64,000 nt of DNA, taken from NCBI RefSeq assembly GCF_019218885.1, contig NZ_JAHUWT010000002.1:310001-374000 (forward strand), read 5' to 3'. The DNA is from Bordetella sp. BOR01 (GTDB lineage: Bacteria > Pseudomonadota > Gammaproteobacteria > Burkholderiales > Burkholderiaceae_B). Numbering within the stretch: position 1 is the stretch's first letter; each line of letters opens with the position of its first letter. A model generated the notes under the pieces. It worked only from the letters and a program-made list of their open reading frames with translations. It did not search any database and had not been told where the DNA came from. Positions 1 through 8,310 of this stretch are shown here, piece after piece. The position numbers and the translations under genes are program-made.

Positions 1-1
1 G

Positions 2-433
2 GTCGAGCATCGCGGGCAGGCCGTAAGGAATACGCTGTCCAATCCGTTCAGTTCAGCCGGGCCCGACATGGCATGGGGCTTCTCGGTCAACCTGCTGAGC
101 CGGCAGGCACTCGATCGCATACGGGTGCGCACCTTGGAAAGGCATCCGTATTCGGCCCAGACGTTCATCCCGCTGGTTCCGTCGCGGCACGTGGTCGTGG
201 TGGGTCTGTCTGACCACGCCGGAAAATTATCCATCCCGACCTTGCGCGCCTTTATTACCAATGGCCGGCAAGGTATTTCGTACAAGACCGCGGTATGGCA
301 TTTTGCCTTTACCGCGATCGATTCCGATTCGGAGGTGGCCGTCATTCTGGGCAAGACGGGCCGCGATGACGACACCGAGTACACCGAGCTCGATAAAGAT
401 GCCCTGATTGTTCCCGATCGCCAGGAATCGTGA
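2..433 (+). CDS. allA: Ureidoglycolate lyase, 5'-truncated by window edge
   Basis: The frame is open from base 2, so the gene begins before the window; 143 residues are visible of a family that is usually about 160-170. The ERHPYSAQTFIPL segment, the AFITNGRQGISY segment and the following VWHF motif match ureidoglycolate lyase (AllA family, cupin fold). The enzyme splits ureidoglycolate into glyoxylate and urea, the last step of allantoin breakdown in the cytoplasm. Its stop codon overlaps the start of the next gene (TGATG), so the two are translationally coupled. That neighbour is a PuuE-type allantoinase, which fits the same purine/allantoin pathway. The rest of the pathway would lie left of the window. 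Confidence 0.85.
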   Translation, partial: VEHRGQAVRNTLSNPFSSAGPDMAWGFSVNLLSRQALDRIRVRTLERHPYSAQTFIPLVPSRHVVVVGLSDHAGKLSIPTLRAFITNGRQGISYKTAVWHFAFTAIDSDSEVAVILGKTGRDDDTEYTELDKDALIVPDRQES

Positions 434-1353
434 TGACTATTGACCCCGCTTTGCTGACTCGACGCGATTTCGTGGGTTATGGGGAAAACCCACCCGATCC
501 GCGCTGGCCGGAAAAGGCTCGCCTGGCTTTGAATATCGTCATCAATTATGAAGAGGGCTCGGAGGCATCGTTCGACGACGGCGACGGCATCAGCGAAATC
601 GGCCTTACCGAGGTAAGCGGTAAAAGCTTCGCCAGCCGGGACCTTGCCGCCGAATCGATGTTCGAATACGGCAGTCGGGTGGGCATATGGCGCGTGCTGA
701 GGTTGCTGCAGGCACATCAGTTTCCCGCCACGGTATTCGCGTGCGCCAGGGCCCTGGAACGCAATCCGTCAGTGGCACGCGCCGTCATGGACGCCGGCTA
801 CGACATCTGCTGCCATGGCTTGCGATGGACCGCCTTGCAATCCTTGACCGAAGAGCAAGAGCGCCAGGAAATCCGCCAGGCCATCGAATCGATCCAGCAA
901 ACCACCGGGACGGCTCCTCAAGGGTGGTATTGCCGCTATGCTCCCACCGTCAATACTCGCAAGCTGCTGCTCGAGCAGGGCGGGTTCCTCTATGACTCGG
1001 ACAGCTATAACGACGAGTTGCCCTACTGGATAGACACGGGCGACGGCCACCACCTGGTCATTCCGTACACCCAGGCACACAACGATGCCAAGTTCGTGCG
1101 TAGCGGCATCGCCACGGCGGGTGACTTCTTCGCTTTCCTGCGCGATTCCTTCGACATGCTGTATGCCGAAGGGGCTGCACAACCGAAAATGATGTCGGTG
1201 GGCCTGCATATGCGCTTGATCGGTCATCCAGGCCGCGCCGCGGGGTTGGCGCGGTTCCTGGACTACGTGGCCTCGCACGACCAGGTCTGGGTCTGCCGGC
1301 GCATCGACATTGCGCGGCATTGGCACGAACACCATCGCCCGTCGGCGTTATAG
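433..1353 (+). CDS. puuE: PuuE-type allantoinase (NodB-fold, polysaccharide deacetylase family)
   Basis: The 306-residue product has the NodB-like fold of PuuE, the cofactor-independent allantoinase that opens allantoin to allantoate. Diagnostic stretches are the early DPRWPEKARLALN and INYEEGSE segments, the CCHGLRW segment (residues about 118-124), and a C-terminal pattern of Gly-His-Pro, a conserved Leu and a HDQVW motif shared with the two paralogues at 53140 and 54048. A GTG at 430 is also in frame, but ATG at 433 overlapping the preceding stop is the more natural start. With the preceding lyase it gives two allantoin-pathway steps; the allantoate-hydrolysing step is not adjacent in the window. 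The gene ends convergent to the next one, with about 110 bp between. Confidence 0.85.
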   Translation: MTIDPALLTRRDFVGYGENPPDPRWPEKARLALNIVINYEEGSEASFDDGDGISEIGLTEVSGKSFASRDLAAESMFEYGSRVGIWRVLRLLQAHQFPATVFACARALERNPSVARAVMDAGYDICCHGLRWTALQSLTEEQERQEIRQAIESIQQTTGTAPQGWYCRYAPTVNTRKLLLEQGGFLYDSDSYNDELPYWIDTGDGHHLVIPYTQAHNDAKFVRSGIATAGDFFAFLRDSFDMLYAEGAAQPKMMSVGLHMRLIGHPGRAAGLARFLDYVASHDQVWVCRRIDIARHWHEHHRPSAL

Positions 1354-1463
1354 CCAGCCTGCTGCGCCGCCGTTGAACATGCTGGGCCTGCGCGCCGCCC
1401 AGGCGCGGATATCAAACGCGACGCCGGCCGGCTGGCACCCCGATGCCGGCTTCGCGCATGGGG

Positions 1464-2546
1464 TCAATCCACCATTTTCGCCAACGAACCTTCCAGAAGC
1501 TTCTTATAGTGAATGGAAGGCAGTTCGATCAGCGGCTGCCGATACTGGCTCCACAAGCGCCGGTCTTCGGCGGTATGAAACACCTGCGCTTGCGGCATGG
1601 CGGGCCACGAAGGCACCTCGAACCAAAGCCGCAACAGATGCCGGCGGTTTTCCAGTTCGGGCGAATCTTCATAGTCCGTACGGCCATGCACCATCATGCG
1701 GTTGTTCAAGAACTGGATATCCCCTTCCTTGAACCCCATGTCCAGGTAAAGCTCGGGCGACGCCGCCACCTTGCGCACCCGGTACAGGGCTTCGGATTCT
1801 TCTGGCGAAAAGGGAACCTGGTTGCTCTTCTCTGCCAGGCGCGCATAGCCGGTAGGCAGATAGCAGGTCACTTCGCCGTTTTCTTCGTGGAAGAACGGGA
1901 CGCGGTCTTTGCTGAAGGTGCGTGTTGCGCGACGGCCATCTTCGTCGGTGCGTTTCAAATGCAGGCCGCGGGCCAGCAATCCAAGCAGCTCGGGATACTT
2001 CTCGGCCATGGCATTGTGCACCGCCAATGCGCTGGCAATGCGGCTTTCCCCGCCGGACACCGCAGACTTCAGGCACATCAGCCCGATGATGTCGCATGAG
2101 TCCGTATGCATGAGCTGGCCGCCACCTTTGCGGTAGCCGCGCGATTTCGGCTCATAGTCGCTCACATCCATGACATGGCCCAGCAGGTCGCCCAGGTACG
2201 ACTGGGTCATGGGCCGGCCCAGATACGAACCCAGGCCAAAATAGATGCGGGTCATATCGTCGTCCGAATACTTCTCGCGGGGCAGCCCGCGCAGCATCAG
2301 AAAACCCCTGCCCGTACGCAGGCGTACCGGCAGGTCGCGCATCAGGTCGCCCACCTTGTCCAGCGGGAATGCCTGCGGCGTAATGTCGGGAAAGTCGACT
2401 TCACCCAGCGTCAGCAGATGCTTGAGCGCGAGGTCGATTTCCTTGAGTTCGGCATCCGACAGCACATGCAGCCCTTCTTTCATCCAGTCGATATCGGGGC
2501 CGGCCCATACGCCTGGACCTTCGAGTTGGGTACCGATCATGCTCAT
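1464..2546 (-). CDS. TauD/TfdA-like Fe(II)/2-oxoglutarate dioxygenase
   Basis: The 360-residue product contains the facial-triad pattern of this family: HTD at about residues 147-149 and a distal His in MVHGRTDYED, followed by the RRHLLRLWF segment carrying the 2-oxoglutarate-binding Arg. Family members hydroxylate small organic acids such as taurine, alkyl sulfates or betaines; the substrate here is unknown. It is the last gene of the minus-strand set PrpD-like / CaiB-like / dioxygenase, starting 38 nt after the CoA transferase stop. An AGGAG element precedes ATG 2546; a second ATG at 2540 is possible but lacks its own ribosome site. It probably shares the GntR control proposed for the operon. 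Confidence 0.85.
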   Translation of the reverse strand: MSMIGTQLEGPGVWAGPDIDWMKEGLHVLSDAELKEIDLALKHLLTLGEVDFPDITPQAFPLDKVGDLMRDLPVRLRTGRGFLMLRGLPREKYSDDDMTRIYFGLGSYLGRPMTQSYLGDLLGHVMDVSDYEPKSRGYRKGGGQLMHTDSCDIIGLMCLKSAVSGGESRIASALAVHNAMAEKYPELLGLLARGLHLKRTDEDGRRATRTFSKDRVPFFHEENGEVTCYLPTGYARLAEKSNQVPFSPEESEALYRVRKVAASPELYLDMGFKEGDIQFLNNRMMVHGRTDYEDSPELENRRHLLRLWFEVPSWPAMPQAQVFHTAEDRRLWSQYRQPLIELPSIHYKKLLEGSLAKMVD

Positions 2547-2584
2547 GATGTGTTGCTCCTGGTCGGGTTATCGGGTGGTGTTCA

Positions 2585-3886
2585 TTAACGCCCAGTCGTG
2601 GCAAGAGCAAGATCGTCCGCGTCTGCCGATGCCGGGTCCGGACGCTGGAAAATAGCGCCTGATTCCACAAGTTGCTCAAACCGCGTCTCGCCTACTACAG
2701 AGATCAGGCATTCCGCGCTGTGCTCGCCTTTGTGCGGCGCACGGCGGCGGAAGGTGCCTGGTGTGCCAGACAGCCTGGGGACAACGTTGTGCATGGGCAT
2801 GAGCCCGATGTCTTCATCGGGCAGTTGCACCAGGCTCTCGCGCTCGATGACATACTGGTCCGTCATTAAATGAGAGGCATCGAAAACCGGCCCCACGGTT
2901 ACGTCTGCCGCTTCGAAAATCCGCAGATTGTCTTCAAGCGAGTGCCTGCCCACGAAATCGCCCACGATGGCGTCGACTTCTTCGACATGCTTCAGCCGGT
3001 CGGCCACGGTTGCGTATCGCGGGTTGGTGGTCACGTCTTCGCGCCCGATAGTCTTGAACAGCCTCGCAGACATGCTGGCGGTCGATGTAGAGACGCACAC
3101 CCATTGCCCATCCTGGGTGCGGTAGGTGTTGCGCGGCGCCGTCGTGCTAGAGCGGCTTCCGGTGCGGGGCTTTACCTTCCCGGTAATCGCGTAACTGGCT
3201 GCCTGGGGGCCCAGCAACGAGACAATGGGCTCAAACAGGGAAAGGTCGACGACTTGGCCATTGCCGCCATTCACGCGGCTGTTCCATAGTGCAATCATGG
3301 TGGCATTGGCACCGTACAGGCCTGCTGCCATGTCGCCCAGGAAGAATGGGGGCAGAACCGGCTCGCGGTCCGAGAAGCCGTTCATCGCGGCAAAGCCGGA
3401 ATAACCTTCTACCAGTGTGCCGAATCCCGGTTTGCGGCGATAAGGCCCAGTCTGGCCCCAGCCAGAGATGCGCACGACGACGAGCTTCTTGTTGATCGCG
3501 TGCAGAACGTCGGGGCCAAGCCCGATTTCCTCAAGCACGCCCGGCCGGAAGCTTTCCACGATGACGTCGGCCGAGGCAGCCATCTGCTTGATGATGCCCA
3601 TGGCCTCCGGATGCCGGAAATCCAGGCAGACACTGCGCTTGTTGCGGGCATAGACTTTCCAGAAGGTTTCGATTCCATCCGCCTGGAAAGCCCGCAAGGT
3701 GTCGCCCGTGCGGGGCTCGACTTTGATAACGTCGGCACCGAAGTCGGCAAGCTGCAACGTCAGCATGTTTCCGGCGACCAGCCGCGATAAATCCACGACG
3801 CGTACGCCATGCAGGGGGCCACGTACGCTGGCGTCGAATTGTTTGGTCGGAAGCCCGTTCCGGTTCTTGATGGCTGCTTGTGTCAT
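2585..3886 (-). CDS. CaiB/BaiF family (class III) CoA transferase
   Basis: The 433-residue product begins its core with GVRVVDLSRLVAG and GADVIKVEP and continues with the usual NKRSVCLDFRHPEA, DVIVESFRPGVLEEIGLG and GQTGPY segments of family III CoA transferases. These move CoA between organic acids and so activate a carboxylate for further breakdown. ATG 3886 is chosen although the frame stays open further upstream, because the upstream extension is low-complexity, overlaps the previous gene and lies outside the family's N-terminus. The start lies 22 nt after the PrpD-like stop, so this is an operon with 3909-5378 and 1464-2546. The combination suggests activation and oxidation of a branched or hydroxylated acid, but the substrate cannot be read from sequence. 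Confidence 0.9.
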   Translation of the reverse strand: MTQAAIKNRNGLPTKQFDASVRGPLHGVRVVDLSRLVAGNMLTLQLADFGADVIKVEPRTGDTLRAFQADGIETFWKVYARNKRSVCLDFRHPEAMGIIKQMAASADVIVESFRPGVLEEIGLGPDVLHAINKKLVVVRISGWGQTGPYRRKPGFGTLVEGYSGFAAMNGFSDREPVLPPFFLGDMAAGLYGANATMIALWNSRVNGGNGQVVDLSLFEPIVSLLGPQAASYAITGKVKPRTGSRSSTTAPRNTYRTQDGQWVCVSTSTASMSARLFKTIGREDVTTNPRYATVADRLKHVEEVDAIVGDFVGRHSLEDNLRIFEAADVTVGPVFDASHLMTDQYVIERESLVQLPDEDIGLMPMHNVVPRLSGTPGTFRRRAPHKGEHSAECLISVVGETRFEQLVESGAIFQRPDPASADADDLALATTGR

Positions 3887-3908
3887 TGAGGTCTCTGTGG
3901 CCGTATGC

Positions 3909-5378
3909 CTATACCGAAACGGTCTGCGAAGAATGCCGCGGGGTCGAAAGGGGAACGCAAAGCTGAAGCAGTTCATCGACATTCGCGCAATTGGCCAAAT
4001 CCCGCGTGTGCGCCAGGATCCGCTCGATGGCTTGCTTGCCGACCACCGGCTCCGCAAGATGCCCAAACTTCTCTTCCACGCCGGAATCGCTCAGGCGGCG
4101 GCCGGGCTCGCCCGGTGGTTCGTCGACTTCGGCGGCCAGGGTGCGGCCGTTCTTCAGCGTCACTGTGATCCTGGCCGGGCGCAAGCCGGGGTACCTTGCT
4201 TCGCAATCGTCATCAACCGAGGTAAACACCCGGGAGCAGAATGCCGTGACGCCAGGATCGGCGCGCTCCGCATCGCTGAACTGCGCAGGCGTTACCTTCC
4301 CGCGTGCGAGCGCCACGGCCAGAACGTAGCGCATGCTCATTTGCGCGGTGGTCATCTCGCTCCACCCCGGTGCGCCATGGGCGGCCGCCACGGCATAGGT
4401 GCCTACATGTATGGAATCTATGTCCGCCAATTGCAGGCCATGCCTGGCCCGCAAAGCCAGCAGCATTTCGACCGGGCCGTGTATGTGCCGGCAGCTCGCA
4501 TACGGTTTCAGATAGCACTGCGTGACGGCAAAGCTGTCCGCGGGTCCGCCGGCGGCAAGAATCTTCAGTTCCGAATAATCGTTTTCGGGCAGGTCGCCGC
4601 CGGCATGAGAATGCAGATACCCGTTGCCGGATTCCAGTGCGTTGGGCGGGCCTATCAAGCCCTGGCTTGCCAGCAAGGCCGCGAACAGCCCTTCGCGCGC
4701 GCCCAGGCCGCCATGCAAACGCTTGACGTCGCCGCCGTCCAGGAAGGTGAATAGCCCGGCAGACGAACTCGCCGCGATACCCATCGCACTTTCCATCTGG
4801 CCGGCAGTCAGGCGCAGCAAGTTGCCGGCGGTCGCGGCGGCTGCAAAAACGCCCGCGGCGGAAGTGGGATGGAAGCCCCGCCAGCGTGCCCTGGGGTGTG
4901 TGGCCGCGGAGATGCGGCACGCCACCTCATAGCCGGCGGCAATTGCCGTCAGCATCTCCTTGCCCGATTTTTCCAGCCGCGCGCCCAGCAGTAATGCCGC
5001 GGGCACCACAACACATCCTGGGTGCATCATGCCGGGTCTGTAGCCGTCATCCAGTTCCAGCCCGTGCGCGGCCGTGCCCATCATGTGGGTGGCCGCCAGC
5101 AAGCCCATGCCGCTGGCCGGCCTGCCCGGTACGGGCATCGGCATGTCGCTGCCCGCCTCGCCGGCAAGCTTCAGGGTGGACACAACCGTTTCTGTGGCGC
5201 TTTGCGTGGCGCCGGCGATTGCCGCGCCCAAGGTGTCCAGAAAATGCCGCCCCGCATGCAGCCGGGCATCGGCGTCCAGATGTTGCCAGCCCAGCGCGGC
5301 GGCAAAGGTGGCGCAAGCTTTGGTGGGGGGTAATGATGCTGCCATTGCCCGCAGTTCGGAAATACTCGGGTCCGCCAT
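3909..5378 (-). CDS. MmgE/PrpD family protein
   Basis: The 489-residue product matches the MmgE/PrpD family (2-methylcitrate dehydratase, cis-aconitate decarboxylase, iminodisuccinate epimerase relatives). Family hallmarks seen are the DTLGAAIAG stretch near the N-terminus, HGLELDDGYRPGMMHPG around residues 104-120, the GFHPTSAAGVF segment and the SCRHIHGPVEMLLAL segment in the middle. It is the first gene of a three-gene minus-strand operon. A strong GGAGGAG ribosome site lies just upstream of ATG 5378. Its promoter carries TATAAT (5408-5413, minus strand) overlapped by a 16-bp site nearly identical to one in front of the Bug gene at 6531, so it is probably repressed by the GntR protein encoded at 5521-6279. 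Exact activity unknown. Confidence 0.88.
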   Translation of the reverse strand: MADPSISELRAMAASLPPTKACATFAAALGWQHLDADARLHAGRHFLDTLGAAIAGATQSATETVVSTLKLAGEAGSDMPMPVPGRPASGMGLLAATHMMGTAAHGLELDDGYRPGMMHPGCVVVPAALLLGARLEKSGKEMLTAIAAGYEVACRISAATHPRARWRGFHPTSAAGVFAAAATAGNLLRLTAGQMESAMGIAASSSAGLFTFLDGGDVKRLHGGLGAREGLFAALLASQGLIGPPNALESGNGYLHSHAGGDLPENDYSELKILAAGGPADSFAVTQCYLKPYASCRHIHGPVEMLLALRARHGLQLADIDSIHVGTYAVAAAHGAPGWSEMTTAQMSMRYVLAVALARGKVTPAQFSDAERADPGVTAFCSRVFTSVDDDCEARYPGLRPARITVTLKNGRTLAAEVDEPPGEPGRRLSDSGVEEKFGHLAEPVVGKQAIERILAHTRDLANCANVDELLQLCVPLSTPRHSSQTVSV

Positions 5379-5396
5379 TGTCTCCTCCTCGTTGTC

Positions 5397-5412
5397 ATCA
5401 TGATATCATTAT
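5397..5412. promoter_or_regulatory. Putative GntR operator over the -10 box of the PrpD-like operon
   Basis: The 16-mer ATCATGATATCATTAT contains a perfect 10-bp palindrome (5400-5409) and matches the 16-mer at 6385-6400 at 14 of 16 positions. On the minus strand a TATAAT hexamer (5408-5413) overlaps it, about 30 bases before the start of the PrpD-like gene, so a bound protein would block transcription. The nearest regulator gene, 5521-6279, is a HutC-type GntR, a family that binds AT-rich inverted repeats of this size. Assignment to that regulator is inference. Confidence 0.6.
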
Positions 5413-5520
5413 ATCTGACGAGGCAGGTGGAGATGGCGTGCCTGGCAATTCCCGGCTGGGGCGAAGCAGCCGGCAGGCGGAATTCGCTACCGCTTCAGGA
5501 AGCGGCCACGCGGGGCGGAC

Positions 5521-6279
5521 TCAGTGCGCCTTTCGGTCGAGGCTCATTTTGTACGTGAAGCGCTTGGCGGGATGGACATTGACCGTGACTTCGAAGGGCT
5601 CGTTTTCTTCACAGTAATAGCGGCGCACGATTCTCAGCCCTGGCGAACCCACCTCGGCTTCGAGCACATGTGCCTGCTGTTCATCCAGCGCGATGGCTTC
5701 GAGCTCTTGTTCGATGCGCACGATTTGAAGACTGTGCTGTTCGCAGATCAGGGAATAGAAGGGGGTGTCGTATCGAGACTTGCGCGTCAGGATGTCGTCG
5801 TACGGAGCGCGGATATGGATTGTTGCGTCGGCAAAAGCCATATAGGGCCCGGTGGACGACTGGTTATAGCCCTTGATGACCTTCCACTTCTGGCCAGGCG
5901 CGCACTTGAGCAGGCTTCTGTCGTTCTCGCCGGCGATGAGCTCGGAGCGATGTTCGATCAGAAAGCGGGTTTTCTCGCCTTCGTACTGCAAGACGTCGTC
6001 GAGCGATCGCATGGCGGCCAGGTAGCTGGTGCGGACTTCCCTGGCTTGTACCCGGGTGCCGACGCCGTGCAAGGTGGCAACCAATCCCATGGTTGCCAGC
6101 CTTTTCAGGGCTTCCCTGATGGTCGTCCTGCTGACCTGGAACCGTTCGATCAATTCCGCTTCGCGAGGCAGCAGCGTGCCTGTCGGATAGCGGCCGGCGC
6201 CGATCTCGCGAGCCAGTGTGTCCGTCACGATCAGGTATCGAGCACGTCCGGAAGAAGAAGCGCTTGAAGTGGATGCCAT
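5521..6279 (-). CDS. GntR family regulator, HutC subfamily (HTH + UTRA ligand domain)
   Basis: The 252-residue product has a winged helix-turn-helix at about residues 15-80 (GTLLPREAELIERFQVSRTT, then IREALKRLATMGLV and GVGTRV) and a C-terminal UTRA effector domain ending in RIVRRYYCEENEPFEVTVN. HutC-type proteins are usually repressors released by a pathway metabolite. The gene sits between the minus-strand PrpD-like operon and the plus-strand Bug/amidase set. Two matching 16-bp operators, one over each unit's -10 box, suggest it represses both. Its own start region lies about 105 bp from the operator at 6385, so autoregulation is possible. It is transcribed towards, and ends about 120 bp before, the operator region of the PrpD-like gene. 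Confidence 0.9.
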   Translation of the reverse strand: MASTSSASSSGRARYLIVTDTLAREIGAGRYPTGTLLPREAELIERFQVSRTTIREALKRLATMGLVATLHGVGTRVQAREVRTSYLAAMRSLDDVLQYEGEKTRFLIEHRSELIAGENDRSLLKCAPGQKWKVIKGYNQSSTGPYMAFADATIHIRAPYDDILTRKSRYDTPFYSLICEQHSLQIVRIEQELEAIALDEQQAHVLEAEVGSPGLRIVRRYYCEENEPFEVTVNVHPAKRFTYKMSLDRKAH

Positions 6280-6360
6280 GCGTTCAGTCCTGTTGTAAGT
6301 ATTTGCGCGCCTGCCGCGTGGGCCGAGGCTGCGCCGATTCTACTCCAAGGCAATCGCTCC

Positions 6361-6389
6361 TTGACCCGTCCCATATCCCTAGTCATAAT
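6361..6389 (+). promoter_or_regulatory. Sigma-70 type promoter of the Bug/cysteine hydrolase/amidase unit
   Basis: TTGACC (6361-6366) and CATAAT (6384-6389) are separated by 17 bases, close to the sigma-70 consensus. It points towards the Bug gene whose start is at 6531, giving a leader of about 135 bases. The -10 hexamer overlaps the operator at 6385-6400. Confidence 0.6.
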
Positions 6390-6400
6390 GATCTCATTAT
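6385..6400. promoter_or_regulatory. Putative GntR operator (7-2-7 inverted repeat)
   Basis: ATAATGA-TC-TCATTAT is a perfect inverted repeat with 7-bp arms. It overlaps the -10 box and the expected transcription start of the promoter at 6361-6389, and 14 of its 16 bases recur at 5397-5412 in front of the PrpD-like operon. This arrangement is typical of a repressor site; the HutC-type regulator at 5521-6279 is the obvious candidate. Confidence 0.65.
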
Positions 6401-6530
6401 CTCTTTGGGTCTTTCTTGAGATAGCGCAAACCCAGGGGGCAAGCCGGAAACCGGCATGGCAAGACGCGGAAGTCCATCACCAAAAACAGCTTCATGCAGC
6501 GCCAGCATTATCAGACCAAGGAGAGAGACG

Positions 6531-7556
6531 ATGACACGCAAAGAGCGCCGGGCCGGGCCGGGCCCGAGTACCCGCAGGACATGGATGGCGGCGGCCGCTG
6601 CGGCTTGTGCCCTGCTGATGGTCTTGCCCATTCGGGCGGTTCAGGCAAGTGACACGGGAAACTGGCCCAATAAGCCCATACGTATCGTGGTGCCGTTCTC
6701 GCCCGGGGGCAGCAACGACCATATCGCGCGCCGCTTGGCGCAATCCCTGTCGGACTCGCTGGGCCAAAGCGTCGTTGTCGAGAACAAGGGCGGGGCAGCG
6801 GGCGTGGTGGGGTCGGCCATGGTCGCGAATTCAGCCCCTGATGGCTACACCTACCTATTCGTATCGGCCACGCTGGCAACCAGCGCGGCCACGCAGAACC
6901 CGCCGTATGACACCTTGAAGTCGTTCGACGCCGTGGGGCGGGTAGCCGAAGCGCCGTTCGTCATGCTGACGCGCAAGGATTTTCCCGCGACGACGCTCGT
7001 CGATTTCATCAAGTATGCGAAAGCCAATCCTGGCGAGATCAACTATGGAACAACGGGGGCGGGCGACAGTGGGCACCTGCTTACCGAGCTTTTCGGTTCA
7101 CTCTCGGGCATCAAGATGCAACAGGTCGGCTACAAGGGAATGGGCCCGGCCCAGATGGACCTGGTGGCGGGGCGCCTGGACTTCATGATCACCACCCTGG
7201 CCTCTATCGGCGGCACCCCGGCAGGGGATTTGCCCAAACTGGCGTTCACCGGCAGTACGCGTGAACCGGAGTTCGCATCCGTGCCCACCGTGCGTGAGGC
7301 CACCGGGCTGGACTACGACGTGAATGTCTGGTGGGGGCTGTTTGCCCCGCACGGGACGCCCGGCCCCATCACGGACAAGATGAATAAGGAAGTGGCCCGG
7401 ATCGTCGCGCTTCCGGAATTCAAGGAGTTCCTGGTCAGCCTGGGGGCCAAGTCGTCGCCCTCCAGTCGTGCCGAGATGGCGGCGCAGCTGAAGCAGGACG
7501 TCGAGGTATTCACGCAGACGGCGCGGCGCAGCGGCATCAACATCGCCAGCAAGTAG
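6531..7556 (+). CDS. Bug/TctC family periplasmic solute receptor
   Basis: The 341-residue product has a basic N-terminus, a hydrophobic export signal (AAAAAACALLMVLPIRAVQA, about residues 18-37), then the receptor core beginning NKPIRIVVPFSPGG with the SAPDGYTYL motif near residue 100. Bug proteins bind carboxylates, often aromatic or small organic acids, in the periplasm for tripartite tricarboxylate transporters. ATG 6531 is preceded by AAGGAGAG; an in-frame upstream ATG at 6456 has no such site and would bury the signal peptide. No TctA/TctB genes are nearby, so it is an orphan receptor. It starts the Bug / cysteine hydrolase / amidase unit under the operator at 6385. Confidence 0.9.
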   Translation: MTRKERRAGPGPSTRRTWMAAAAAACALLMVLPIRAVQASDTGNWPNKPIRIVVPFSPGGSNDHIARRLAQSLSDSLGQSVVVENKGGAAGVVGSAMVANSAPDGYTYLFVSATLATSAATQNPPYDTLKSFDAVGRVAEAPFVMLTRKDFPATTLVDFIKYAKANPGEINYGTTGAGDSGHLLTELFGSLSGIKMQQVGYKGMGPAQMDLVAGRLDFMITTLASIGGTPAGDLPKLAFTGSTREPEFASVPTVREATGLDYDVNVWWGLFAPHGTPGPITDKMNKEVARIVALPEFKEFLVSLGAKSSPSSRAEMAAQLKQDVEVFTQTARRSGINIASK

Positions 7557-7569
7557 GCTTACCCAGGCC

Positions 7570-7587
7570 GGGGGGCAGTGCGCCCCC
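7570..7587 (+). other. GC-rich intercistronic hairpin
   Basis: GGGGGC (7571-7576) can pair with GCCCCC (7582-7587) across a 5-base loop, 14 bases after the Bug stop. There is no T-run, so it is not a standard intrinsic terminator. It may stabilise the receptor mRNA relative to the downstream enzymes, as such hairpins do in other transporter operons (inference). Confidence 0.35.
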
Positions 7588-7623
7588 GTGGCCATTTCCA
7601 TCCAGTCACAAAGAAGGACATGC

Positions 7624-8310
7624 ATGAAGCCGTGGGAGCAGTACCTGTCAGACGATGACCGTGCAGTCATCCAGCGCGCCAAGTTCAGCCGGCGCATGGA
7701 CTTCGGCGCCAGGCCCGCCATTGTCGTCATCGATGTCCAAAGATTCATGATAGGCAAGGCCGATGCGCCCATGGACTGGCCATCGAACAGCGGTGCCGCC
7801 GGCCACGCGGCCATCCCGCATATTCAGCACGTCTTGCGTGCCGCAAGGGCGCAAAAAGTGCCGTGCTTCTTCGCGGCTTTCGAGGTCGATGCCAGCGGCA
7901 AAGACATGGGTGTCTATCGTCGCAAGCGCGACCTGCTCGATACGCAGAACTGGTGCCTGGCGGGCAGCACGGGGGCGGAAATCCTGCCCGAAATGGAGGT
8001 GGCCGGCGAGGACATCGTCTTCGTCAAGAAGAAGCCCAGCGGCTTTCATGGCACCCCGCTGTTGGGCTACCTGGTCGAGCGCCAGATCGATACCGTCATC
8101 GTCATGGGCGGATCAACCAGCAATTGCGTACGCGCCACGGTATTCGACGCATCGTCCTACAACTTCCGCACGATCGTCGTCCAGGAAGGCGTCTTCGACC
8201 GGATACCGATTTCTCATGCCATTTCCTTGTTTGACATGGACAGGCAATTTGCCGATGTCGTGCCCAGCGCAGAAGTTGTCCAGTATCTAGGCTCTTTGCC
8301 CCGGCCATGA
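7624..8310 (+). CDS. Isochorismatase-family cysteine hydrolase (N-carbamoylsarcosine amidase-like)
   Basis: The 228-residue product shows the Asp-Lys-Cys triad of this alpha/beta hydrolase family: Asp37 in VVIDVQRF, Lys135 within VKKKPSGFHGT, and Cys168 in GGSTSNCVRATVFDA. Members hydrolyse amides such as N-carbamoylsarcosine, nicotinamide or ureido compounds. ATG 7624 follows AAGGA at a good distance; an earlier in-frame ATG at 7588 has none. The last four bases overlap the start of the amidase gene (ATGA), so the two enzymes are coupled. Together with the amidase they suggest stepwise hydrolysis of a compound with two amide or ureido groups. The isochorismate-cleaving role is unlikely because no chorismate-pathway genes are near. 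Confidence 0.88.
   Translation: MKPWEQYLSDDDRAVIQRAKFSRRMDFGARPAIVVIDVQRFMIGKADAPMDWPSNSGAAGHAAIPHIQHVLRAARAQKVPCFFAAFEVDASGKDMGVYRRKRDLLDTQNWCLAGSTGAEILPEMEVAGEDIVFVKKKPSGFHGTPLLGYLVERQIDTVIVMGGSTSNCVRATVFDASSYNFRTIVVQEGVFDRIPISHAISLFDMDRQFADVVPSAEVVQYLGSLPRP

Noticed and set aside
1391-1407. Hairpin between PuuE and TauD-like genes as terminator
   Set aside because: Six-base G+C stem without T-run; such stems are expected by chance in this composition.
5524-6267. 247-codon open frame opposite the GntR gene
   Set aside because: Shadow of the GntR coding sequence without any family signature.
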